From contig NZ_CP026498.1 in assembly GCF_002953255.1 (NCBI RefSeq), positions 10,318,519-10,351,738 of the forward strand: a stretch of DNA of 33,220 bases, in the 5' to 3' direction. Made by a program: the position numbers and the translations under genes. The notes beneath the pieces are model-generated. The model saw only the letters and a list, made by a program, of their open reading frames with translations, had not been told where the DNA came from and ran no database searches. Origin of the DNA: Streptomyces sp. CB01881 (GTDB taxonomy: Bacteria > Actinomycetota > Actinomycetes > Streptomycetales > Streptomycetaceae). Shown piece by piece: positions 16,062 to 22,784 of the stretch. Position 1 is the first letter of the stretch, and every line of letters begins with the position of its first letter.

Positions 16062-16651
16062 CCATCGTCGAACTCCGGCAGTACACCCTGCGCCCGGGCG
16101 CCCGCGACACCCTGATCGAGCTCTTCGAGCAGGAGTTCGTGACCGGGCAGGAGGCCGCCGGCATCACCGTCGGCGGCCGGTTCCGGGACCTCGACGACCC
16201 GGACCGCTTCGTCTGGCTGCGAAGCTTTCCGGACATGACGGAACGGGCGAGGGCGCTGCGGGCCTTCTACTACGGCCCGGTCTGGCAGGCCCACCGCGAC
16301 GCGGCCAACGCCACCATGCTGGACTCGGACGACGTCCTGCTGCTGCGCGGTCCGGGCTTTACCGCCCCGGCCGGCGCCGGGCAGGTCGTCGCGACCATCT
16401 GCCACCCGCGGGACACCGCCGCCTTCGCCGGCCACGTCGAGCGGCGGCTGCGCCCGGAGGCCGCCGCCGGGACGCCGCTGCTCGCCCTTCACCGCACCGA
16501 GCACGCGGAGAACGACTTCCCCGCCCTGCCCGTGCGGACGGGCGAGGACGTCCTGGTGTGGTTCACCGTGGGGGACACGGCACCGCTTCCGGACCTCTCC
16601 GCGCACCTGAAGGCCGCGCCGCAGCGGCTGCGCCTGTCGCCGGTCTCCTGA
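16058..16651 (+). CDS. NIPSNAP family protein
   Basis: 197 residues with an alpha/beta dimeric-barrel NIPSNAP domain in the first half: IVELRQYTLRPGARDTLIELFEQEF, then FVWLRSFPDMTERARALRAFYYGPVWQAHRDAAN. The second half probably forms a second, weaker barrel (VVATICHP, LLALHRTEHAENDFPALPVRTGEDVLVWF). Biochemical role unknown; family members are small-molecule-binding or oxygenase-like proteins. The GTG start at 16058 overlaps the stop of the preceding gene by four bases. Confidence 0.88.
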   Translation: MTIVELRQYTLRPGARDTLIELFEQEFVTGQEAAGITVGGRFRDLDDPDRFVWLRSFPDMTERARALRAFYYGPVWQAHRDAANATMLDSDDVLLLRGPGFTAPAGAGQVVATICHPRDTAAFAGHVERRLRPEAAAGTPLLALHRTEHAENDFPALPVRTGEDVLVWFTVGDTAPLPDLSAHLKAAPQRLRLSPVS

Positions 16652-16726
16652 CGACCGCGGCCCGCCGCGCCCACACGGCCGGCCCGCGCTCCGGGACCGC
16701 ACGGGGGGTTCCGGGGCGCGGGAGGT

Positions 16727-17371
16727 TCAGGGCCTGGCGACCAGCAGCTGGGTGGCCACCGCGGGCCGGCCGTTCATGGTGCGCACCGGCAGCTCGCGCT
16801 CGGCGACCGGTTCGAACGCGCCGAGCAGTTCGTCCAGCCACTCGCGGGTGTGGTGGCGGCAGACCGCGCCGTCACCGGTCTCGAACACCCCGTACCGGCC
16901 GTACCGTTCGGCGAACTCCGCGTACCGGTCGCGGTTGCGGGCGTCGGGCTGGAGGCAGAGGTCGCTGACGTAGAGCAGGCCGCCCGGCCGCAGTACCCGG
17001 TGCAGTTCGGCGACCAGTTCGCGCTGCCCGTCGTCGCCCGGCACGCAGGTGAGGACGGCGAACAGCAGCGCCGCGTCGAGGGTGCCGTCGGGGTGGGCCA
17101 GCCGGGGCGGGTCGGTCAGCACGGTGAACCGGGCGGCGGGCTGCTCGGCCCGGGCGCGGGCGACGAGCTCGGGCGCGACGTCCACGCCCTCGACGTCGGT
17201 GAAACCGAGCACGGCCAGTTCTCCGGCGAGCCGGCCGTAGCCGCAGCCGTAGTCGAGGACGGCCGCCGCGCGGTCGAGCCGAGCCAGCCACTCCGGGTGG
17301 AGCGGGTGCCCGAAGGTCTTCGCCGTGCCGGTGGAGTTCCAGTAGTCGGACTGGTTGTCGAGAGCAGGCAT
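16727..17371 (-). CDS. Class I SAM-dependent methyltransferase
   Basis: 214 residues. SAM-binding motif I is VLDYGCGYGRLAGEL (about residues 39-53), followed by the acidic end of strand 2 (VEGVDVAPELVARAR), motif II/III DAALLFAVLTCVP and LHRVLRPGGLLYVSDL. The opening DNQSDYWNSTGTAKTFGHPLHPEWL is common in uncharacterised actinobacterial members. Acceptor substrate unknown. The ATG at 17371 has GAGGA 7 nt upstream. The gene is monocistronic and divergent from the hibernation-factor-like gene; the DosR-like box at 17432-17446 lies 61 bp upstream of its start as well, so co-regulation is possible. Confidence 0.88.
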   Translation of the reverse strand: MPALDNQSDYWNSTGTAKTFGHPLHPEWLARLDRAAAVLDYGCGYGRLAGELAVLGFTDVEGVDVAPELVARARAEQPAARFTVLTDPPRLAHPDGTLDAALLFAVLTCVPGDDGQRELVAELHRVLRPGGLLYVSDLCLQPDARNRDRYAEFAERYGRYGVFETGDGAVCRHHTREWLDELLGAFEPVAERELPVRTMNGRPAVATQLLVARP

Positions 17372-17431
17372 GATCCGATCCTCGCACACCCGCTCACGGG
17401 GCGGGGCAGGACAGGGCGGCCGGGGGCCATG

Positions 17432-17446
17432 GGGCCGTTCGGCCCT
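17432..17446. promoter_or_regulatory. DosR/OsdR-like box 1 (upstream of the hibernation-factor-like gene)
   Basis: GGGCCGTTCGGCCCT, matching the island consensus GGGNCSWWSGGCCCT and the DosR core GGGNC-N4-GNCCC. It ends 125 bp before the hibernation-factor-like start. Confidence 0.65.
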
Positions 17447-17571
17447 TGTCCGGTTCGGAGCGGCGGAGGGATCGTGATCGCGCGCCGGTGTGTGCGCGGG
17501 GCGCGCCGGGGGCAGACGTGGCAGGACGTGGAAGTACGGAAGTCCGAGTGGCGGGACGGGAGAGGCCGGAA

Positions 17572-18453
17572 ATGGGTGAGTTGATCACGGTGCAGGTGTG
17601 CGAGGGGATGCCGGGAGGCGTGGCGGCCGACGCCAGGGCCCGGATCGCGGCCGTGGTGAACGGGGCCGACGCCTTGGTGGAGGCGCTGCGGGTGCGGGTG
17701 GGCGCGGTCGGCACGGGGGGAGCGGCCGGCACGGGGGCAGTGACCGGCACGGGGGGAGCGGCCGGCGCTGCGGGCGCGGCGACGGTGCTGGCGCAGGTCA
17801 ACGCCGAGGTGGACGGCCGGCGGATCAGGGTCCAGGAGAGCGCCGCCGATCTCGGCGAGGCGCTGGACCGGCTGGCGGACGGCCTGCGCGGCCGGATCGC
17901 CTCCGCCGCCTCGGGCTGGACGCCCCGGCCCTGGTCCCGCCGGACGCGTGCCCGGGGGCCGCTCGCCGGCGTCCCCGGGCAGGCCGCGCCCCGGGGTGGA
18001 CGCGAGCCCGTACGGGCCGGCGCGGGACTGCTCGCGGCCGACCCCTGCACCGAAGTGCCGTACGGCGCAGGGCCGGAGCGGATCGTCCGCCGCAAGCGGG
18101 CCGCCCTGGTGTGGTGTTCGCCCGACGCGGCGGCCCGGACCATGGACGCGATGGACTTCGACATCCACCTGTTCACCGACCCGGCCACCGAGACCGACGC
18201 CGTCGTCTACCGGGTCGGCCCCACCGGCTACCGGCTGGCCCGTACGACGGCTGCCGCGCCGCCGACAAGGCCGGCCGTCCCGCTCACGGTGAGCCCCTGT
18301 GGTGCACCGGAGTTGACGGAGGAGCAAGCGGTGGAGCGGCTCTCCGGGGCGGACCTTCCGTTCCTCTTCTTCGCCCAGCCCGGCACCCGGCGCGGGCGCG
18401 TGCTCTACCGGCGCCACGACGGCGGGCTCGGTCTGATCGCGGCCACCCCGTGA
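17572..18453 (+). CDS. Ribosome hibernation factor-like protein (HPF N-domain plus two S30AE C-terminal domains)
   Basis: 293 residues, cytoplasmic. The N-terminal part (1-110) looks like an HPF/RaiA S30 domain (GVAADARARIAAVVNGADALVEALRVRV, ATVLAQVNAEVDGRRIRVQESAADLGEALDRLADGLRGRI), split by a Gly/Ala linker at 44-70. Two copies of the S30AE C-terminal domain follow (about 168-226: TMDAMDFDIHLFTDPATETDAVVYRVGPTGYRLART; 236-291: LTEEQAVERLSGADLPFLFFAQPGTRRGRVLYRRHDGGLGLIA), which dimerise ribosomes in long HPFs. It resembles the DosR-regulon protein Rv0079 and, like it, is followed by a PNPOx gene. GAGAGG lies 6 nt before the ATG. Probably silences ribosomes in dormancy. Confidence 0.82.
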   Translation: MGELITVQVCEGMPGGVAADARARIAAVVNGADALVEALRVRVGAVGTGGAAGTGAVTGTGGAAGAAGAATVLAQVNAEVDGRRIRVQESAADLGEALDRLADGLRGRIASAASGWTPRPWSRRTRARGPLAGVPGQAAPRGGREPVRAGAGLLAADPCTEVPYGAGPERIVRRKRAALVWCSPDAAARTMDAMDFDIHLFTDPATETDAVVYRVGPTGYRLARTTAAAPPTRPAVPLTVSPCGAPELTEEQAVERLSGADLPFLFFAQPGTRRGRVLYRRHDGGLGLIAATP

Positions 18454-18926
18454 GCGGCGAGGCCGGGCGGGCCGGACTGCTGCTCGCCGCCGAGGTGCCG
18501 CCGCGCCACCTGGTGCCGGTCGAACGCGCCGAGGCGCTGCGGTTGTTGGGCGGCGCACCGTTCGGGCGGATCGTGTTCACCGCACGGGCGCTGCCGGCCA
18601 TCAGGCCCGTCAACCACCTGCTCGTCGACGACGAGATCGTGATCCGCACCCACGACGGCGCGGCGCTGACCATGGAGGCGCTGGGGGCGGACACGGCCGG
18701 TGTCGTGGTGGCCTACGAGGCGGACGCCATCGATCCGTTGACCCGTCTGGGCTGGAGCGTGGTCGTCACCGGCTACGCCCGGCCGGTCACCGATCCCGAG
18801 CAACTCGCCCGCTACCGTGCGCTGTTGAGCCCGTGGGTGGCGTCCGCGATGGACCACACGGTGGCGATCCGGCCCGACCTGGTCACCGGCTACCGGCTCA
18901 CCGAGGACCCGCCCGGCATCGCGTAG
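18450..18926 (+). CDS. Pyridoxamine 5'-phosphate oxidase-fold protein
   Basis: 158 residues, flavin/F420-binding split-barrel (PNPOx) family. Visible marks are the opening helix VERAEALRLLGGAPFGRIVFTARALPAIRPVNHLLVDDEIVIRT, GVVVAYEADAIDPLTRLGWSVVVTGYARPVTDP and the terminal TVAIRPDLVTGYRL. Such small proteins bind FMN, F420 or heme; substrate unknown. The GTG start overlaps the stop of the hibernation-factor-like gene (GTGA), the same gene order as Rv0079-Rv0080 in the M. tuberculosis DosR regulon. A strong hairpin terminator begins 14 bp after the stop, closing this two-gene unit. Confidence 0.88.
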   Translation: MSGEAGRAGLLLAAEVPPRHLVPVERAEALRLLGGAPFGRIVFTARALPAIRPVNHLLVDDEIVIRTHDGAALTMEALGADTAGVVVAYEADAIDPLTRLGWSVVVTGYARPVTDPEQLARYRALLSPWVASAMDHTVAIRPDLVTGYRLTEDPPGIA

Positions 18927-18939
18927 CGGCCCGGGACAG

Positions 18940-18990
18940 CACCGGTGCGGGCCAGGGGAGTGCGTACCGACTCCCCGGCCCGCACCGGTG
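18940..18990 (+). terminator. Hairpin terminator after the PNPOx gene
   Basis: Stem of 14 plus 7 bp with a single bulged A at 18954 (18940-18961 with 18970-18990), loop of 8 nt, followed by TTT. Separates the hibernation-PNPOx unit from the oxidase gene. Confidence 0.8.
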
Positions 18991-19122
18991 TTTCGGCATG
19001 CCCGGCGGCGGGTGTGGCGGTAGGGCGGTGGGCGTGTGCGCGTCGTGGGTAGGGGCGGTCGGCGCGGTGGCGGAAGTCCCGGCCGGCGGCCCCGGAGGGA
19101 GGCCCACCGGCCCGGGACGGCT

Positions 19123-19137
19123 GGGTCCAACGGCCCT
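19123..19137. promoter_or_regulatory. DosR/OsdR-like box 2 (upstream of ctaD)
   Basis: GGGTCCAACGGCCCT, ending 70 bp before the oxidase start. It differs at one base from box 3 (upstream of the universal stress gene). Confidence 0.7.
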
Positions 19138-19207
19138 GGGACGCGGCGGTTCCGAGCTTCGATCATGGATCGCCACCATCCGCAGAGGTTTTCGAAGGAG
19201 TGCGTCC

Positions 19208-20986
19208 TTGAGTGCCATAGAGGCAAGGGGCGACAGCGCGCCGCAGCCGTCCGCAGCACGGCCGGGAGGGGTGCCGGTCCGTCGGCCCGGATCCGCCCTG
19301 GTGAGGTTGCTGACGACCACCGACCACAAGACGATCGGCTCGATGTACCTGGTGTCGGCGTTCGGGTTCTTCCTGATCGGTGGCGTCCTCGCGCTGGTCA
19401 TGCGCGCCGAACTCGCCCGGCCGGGGACGCAGATCCTCTCCAACGAGCAGTTCAACCAGGCCTTCACCATGCACGGTTCGGTGATGCTGCTGCTCTTCGC
19501 GATGCCGCTGTTCACGGGCTTCGCCAACTGGATCATGCCGCTCCAGATCGGTGCCCCGGACGTCGCCTTCCCGCGGCTGAACATGCTGGCCTACTGGCTG
19601 TTCATGTTCGGCTCGTTGATCGCCGCGGCCGGCTTCGCCACCCCGCAGGGCGCCGCCGACTTCGGCTGGTTCCTCTACGCGCCGCTCTCCGATGCGGTCC
19701 ACTCGCCCGGCGTGGGCGCCGACATGTGGATCATGGGCGTCACGCTCTCCGGCTTCGGCAGCATCCTCGGTGCGGTCAACTTCATCACCACCATCATCTG
19801 CATGCGCGCCCCGGGCCTGACCATGTTCCGGATGTCCATCTTCTGCTGGAACGTGCTGCTGACCTCGGTCCTCGTCCTGATGGTCTTCCCGGTGCTCGCC
19901 GCCGCGCTGCTGGCGCTGGAGTGCGACCGCAAGTTCGGCTCGCACGTCTTCGACCCGGCCAACGGCGGCGCGATGCTCTGGCAGCACCTGTTCTGGTTCT
20001 TCGGCCACCCCGAGGTGTACATCCTCGCCCTGCCGTTCTTCGGGATCGTGTCGGAGGTCATCCCGGTCTTCTCCCGCAAGCCGATGTTCGGCTACGCGGG
20101 CCTGATCGCCGCCACCGTCGCCATCGCGGGCCTCTCGGTCACGGTCTGGGCGCACCACATGTACGTGACGGGCCAGGTACTGCTGCCCTTCTTCTCCTTC
20201 ATGACCTTCCTGATCGCCGTGCCGACCGGCGTCAAGTTCTTCAACTGGGTCGGGACGATGTGGAAGGGCTCGCTGAGCTTCGAGACCCCGATGCTCTGGA
20301 CCGTCGGCTTCCTCGTCACCTTCCTGTTCGGCGGCCTGACGGGTGTTCTCCTGGCCGCGCCGCCGATCGACTTCCACGTCTCCGACTCGTACTTCGTCGT
20401 CGCGCACTTCCACTACACGCTGTTCGGCACCGTGGTGTACGCGATGATGGCGGGCTTCCACTTCTGGTGGCCCAAGATGACCGGGAAGATGCTGGACGAG
20501 CGGCTCGGGCGGATCAGCTTCTGGACGCTCACCATCGGCTTCCACGCCACCTTCCTGGTCCAGCACTGGCTGGGCGCCGAGGGCATGCCGCGCCGCTACG
20601 CCGACTACCTGGCCTCGGACGGCTTCACCGCCCTCAACACGGTCTCCACCCTCGGCTCGTTCCTGCTGGGCCTGTCGATCCTGCCGTTCCTCTACAACGT
20701 CTGGAAGACCGCCAAGTACGGCGAGAAGGTCACCGTGGACGACCCCTGGGGGTACGGTCGTTCGCTGGAGTGGGCCACCTCCTGCCCGCCGCCGCGGCAC
20801 AACTTCGTCACCCTGCCGCGGATCCGTTCCGAGTCCCCGGCCTTCGACCTGCACCACCCGGAGATCGCCGCCCGCGACCACCTGGAGAACAACGGCGAGC
20901 CGGCGAAGCACCTGGCCGGCGTGGTCCCCGCGAACTACGACGCCCCGGCGCCGCGCCGCCGGGCACTGAAGACACCGTCGGACTGA
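19208..20986 (+). CDS. ctaD: Cytochrome c oxidase subunit I
   Basis: 592 residues, 12-helix heme-copper oxidase subunit that reduces oxygen and pumps protons. Heme and CuB ligands are present: His89 (TMHGS), His267 with Glu269 and the cross-link Tyr271 in GHPEVY, His316/His317 (WAHH), His400 and His402 (AHFHY). Lys343 of the K-channel is also there. Glu269 marks the A-type family. The TTG at 19208 is the best start (AAGGAG 7 nt upstream), which is unusual for such a gene. No subunit II, III or IV genes are near, so it must pair with subunits encoded elsewhere or act as an alternative subunit I. A DosR-like box lies 70 bp upstream, suggesting induction at low oxygen. A 15-bp hairpin follows. 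Confidence 0.95.
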   Translation: MSAIEARGDSAPQPSAARPGGVPVRRPGSALVRLLTTTDHKTIGSMYLVSAFGFFLIGGVLALVMRAELARPGTQILSNEQFNQAFTMHGSVMLLLFAMPLFTGFANWIMPLQIGAPDVAFPRLNMLAYWLFMFGSLIAAAGFATPQGAADFGWFLYAPLSDAVHSPGVGADMWIMGVTLSGFGSILGAVNFITTIICMRAPGLTMFRMSIFCWNVLLTSVLVLMVFPVLAAALLALECDRKFGSHVFDPANGGAMLWQHLFWFFGHPEVYILALPFFGIVSEVIPVFSRKPMFGYAGLIAATVAIAGLSVTVWAHHMYVTGQVLLPFFSFMTFLIAVPTGVKFFNWVGTMWKGSLSFETPMLWTVGFLVTFLFGGLTGVLLAAPPIDFHVSDSYFVVAHFHYTLFGTVVYAMMAGFHFWWPKMTGKMLDERLGRISFWTLTIGFHATFLVQHWLGAEGMPRRYADYLASDGFTALNTVSTLGSFLLGLSILPFLYNVWKTAKYGEKVTVDDPWGYGRSLEWATSCPPPRHNFVTLPRIRSESPAFDLHHPEIAARDHLENNGEPAKHLAGVVPANYDAPAPRRRALKTPSD

Positions 20987-21001
20987 CCGACGGCCCCGAA
21001 C

Positions 21002-21045
21002 GCCGTCCCCGCCCGCACCGATGCCCCCGGGCGGGCGGGGACGGC
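21002..21045 (+). terminator. Hairpin terminator after ctaD
   Basis: Perfect 15-bp stem (21002-21016 with 21031-21045) with a 14-nt loop, 16 bp after the ctaD stop codon. No T-run. Confidence 0.75.
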
Positions 21046-21100
21046 CCCCCGGGGAGCGTCCCTCCCCGGAGTCGAACCCACCGGCTGAGGAGTGCCCACC

Positions 21101-21646
21101 ATGCACCACACCGTTCTGGCGATCGGCACCGCTGCCGTGACCGCGTCCGGCTGCGTCTGGTACCTGCCCGCCATCGCCGACCTCCAGGCGGGTGACGACC
21201 GCCCCCGGTCCGCCCGCACCGCCGCCGCGGCCTGCGTCCTCTGGTGGGCCGCCCTGGCCATGGCCGGCGGACTCCTGCTGGTGGTGCCGGGGTGGGAACC
21301 CGCCGCCCGGCTCGCCCTGGCGGGCCTGGTGGCCGGCGTCATCCTGCGGATCCGCGCCCACCGGCAGCGCCGCGCCGAGCTGCGCGAGGACGGCCTCCGC
21401 TGGGCGATGCTCGACGCCGGCCCCGCACCGCGCGTCCCGCGCCCCGGCCGGGGGCCCGGCGCACGCACGCTGCTGGGCTGGCTGCTCGTCGGCCTCGCGG
21501 TCTCCTCGCTCGGCGCCGTCTCCATCCTGCTGTCCGGCGGCGGCCCGCTCGCACCGCGCCTCGCCACCGCGGCGGGCAGCGCGGCCGTGGTCTGCGCGGC
21601 CTTCCTGCTGATCGGCGTGGGCGACGTGCGCCGCCACCACTCCTGA
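21101..21646 (+). CDS. Small multi-pass membrane protein of unknown function
   Basis: 181 residues. Hydrophobic segments lie at about 3-20, 42-64, 68-86, 122-142 and 150-172, with a basic cytoplasmic loop between (RIRAHRQRRAELREDGLRW). It begins MHHTVL and ends RRHHS. No motif recognised. The ATG at 21101 has GAGGAG 8 nt upstream. It lies between ctaD, from which it is separated by a hairpin, and the response regulator. Read-through from ctaD is possible, and a role linked to the oxidase is only a guess from position. Confidence 0.75.
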   Translation: MHHTVLAIGTAAVTASGCVWYLPAIADLQAGDDRPRSARTAAAACVLWWAALAMAGGLLLVVPGWEPAARLALAGLVAGVILRIRAHRQRRAELREDGLRWAMLDAGPAPRVPRPGRGPGARTLLGWLLVGLAVSSLGAVSILLSGGGPLAPRLATAAGSAAVVCAAFLLIGVGDVRRHHS

Positions 21647-21674
21647 ACGCCGCCGGACGGGTCACCCGGGCCGT

Positions 21675-21777
21675 GCGGACGAACCCGCCCCTCGGGTCGC
21701 GCGGACGAACGCGGTCCCGGCCCGTGCGGACGAACGCGGTCCCGGCCCGGGCAGACGCATCAGGTCCCCGGGCCCGG
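21675..21777. repeat. 25-bp direct repeats upstream of the response regulator
   Basis: GCGGACGAACGCGGTCCCGG and the following CCC occur identically at 21701-21723 and 21726-21748. Weaker copies begin at 21675 and 21751. Each of the last three copies holds a GGTCC..GGCCC element like a compressed or near-perfect half-site pair of the island operator; the copy at 21762-21775 (AGGTCCCCGGGCCC) fits the DosR core except for its first base. Confidence 0.7.
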
Positions 21778-21786
21778 CGCGGAATG

Positions 21787-21801
21787 GGGTCCTTGGGCCC
21801 T
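21787..21801. promoter_or_regulatory. DosR/OsdR-like box 4 (upstream of the response regulator)
   Basis: GGGTCCTTGGGCCCT, ending 81 bp before the regulator start. A near-match at 21762-21775 lies 25 bp upstream, in the same helical spacing as the repeats before it. Suggests autoregulation, as for devR in mycobacteria. Confidence 0.65.
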
Positions 21802-21882
21802 GGGGCGGCGCGGCCCGGTCGGGGATGATGCGGAGGGCCCGCAGCTGGTGCGTGCCGCGTACGAGGAAGGCGGAGCCGCACG

Positions 21883-22611
21883 ATGGCGAGCGAGACGACC
21901 GGCACCGGGGCGCCCGCGCCGGTCAGGGTGTTCCTGCTGGACGACCACGAGGTGGTGCGCCGGGGAGTCCACGACCTGCTGGACGGCGAGCCGGACCTGG
22001 AGGTGATCGGCGAGGCGGCCACCGCAGAACAGGCCCTCGTCCGGGTGCCCGCGCTGCGCCCCGACGTCGCCGTCCTGGACGTGCGGCTCGGCGACGGTGA
22101 CGGCGTGGCCGTCTGCCGCGAACTGCGCTCCCGCATGCCGGACCTCGCCTGTCTGATGCTCACCTCCTTCGACGACGAGGAGGCGCTGCTCGACGCCGTG
22201 ATGGCGGGCGCCGCCGGGTACGTCCTCAAGCAGATCAGCGGCACCGACCTGGTCGCGGCCGTGCGCACCGTCGCCTCCGGCCGCTCGATGCTCGATCCCG
22301 GCGCCGCGACGCGCCTGCTCAACCGGCTGCGCAACGACGCCGGACCGGCGCAGCCGGCCCCGCACGGGCCGGAGCTGACCGTGCGCGAGCAGGAGGTGCT
22401 GGCGCTGATCGGCGAGGGACTGACCAACCGCCAGATCGGCGAGCGGCTCTACCTCGCCGAGAAGACGGTGAAGAACCACGTCTCGCGGCTGCTGGCCAAG
22501 CTGGGGGTGGAGCGGCGCGTCCAGGCCGCGCTGATCGCCACCGAGGTGCGCCGGGCCGGCGAGGCCGCGCAGCCGGCTCGGCTGCGGACGCCCGGAGCCC
22601 TGCGCGGCTGA
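21883..22611 (+). CDS. DevR/DosR/OsdR-type LuxR-family response regulator
   Basis: 242 residues. The receiver domain (13-130) is strikingly DosR-like: VFLLDDHEVVRRGVHDLL, then phospho-acceptor Asp66 in PDVAVLDVRLGDGDG, Thr94 and Lys116 (GYVLKQ), ending GRSMLDPGAATRLL. The LuxR-type DNA-binding domain (163-225) carries LTVREQEVLALIGEGLTNRQIGERLYLAEKTVKNHVSRLLAKLGVERRVQAA. Lys194, Lys197 and Asn198 correspond to the DosR residues that contact GGGAC half-sites. The partner kinase is probably the DevS-like protein encoded convergently 1.7 kb away. Boxes at 21762-21775 and 21787-21801 suggest autoregulation. Expected to activate dormancy and low-oxygen genes of this island. Confidence 0.9.
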   Translation: MASETTGTGAPAPVRVFLLDDHEVVRRGVHDLLDGEPDLEVIGEAATAEQALVRVPALRPDVAVLDVRLGDGDGVAVCRELRSRMPDLACLMLTSFDDEEALLDAVMAGAAGYVLKQISGTDLVAAVRTVASGRSMLDPGAATRLLNRLRNDAGPAQPAPHGPELTVREQEVLALIGEGLTNRQIGERLYLAEKTVKNHVSRLLAKLGVERRVQAALIATEVRRAGEAAQPARLRTPGALRG

Positions 22612-22663
22612 ACCCGCCGGCCGGCCGCCGCCGCCCGTCCCGGTCCGGCGATCGGCCGTCGGT

Positions 22664-22679
22664 CTGCCCTTAGGGGCAG
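22664..22679. terminator. Small hairpin after the response regulator
   Basis: CTGCCC-TTAG-GGGCAG, perfect 6-bp arms with a 4-nt loop, 52 bp past the regulator stop; a TTTT run follows 15 bp later. Could be a weak terminator or an operator for the serine hydrolase gene. Confidence 0.4.
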
Positions 22680-22732
22680 TCACGGCCGGGCCTGTTTTGT
22701 CGGACGACCCCCCATCCGGGATATTGGATCTT

Positions 22733-22747
22733 GGTCCCGCCGGGACC
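22733..22747. promoter_or_regulatory. GGTCCC-N3-GGGACC palindrome upstream of the serine hydrolase
   Basis: Perfect 6-bp inverted repeat 37 bp before the hydrolase start. It is built from the same GGGAC half-sites as the DosR-like boxes but in the opposite order, so it is not a standard box. It could be a variant operator or unrelated. Confidence 0.4.
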
Positions 22748-22784
22748 TGATGTTCCAGGTGACGAGATGTCAGGGGGATTTCTG

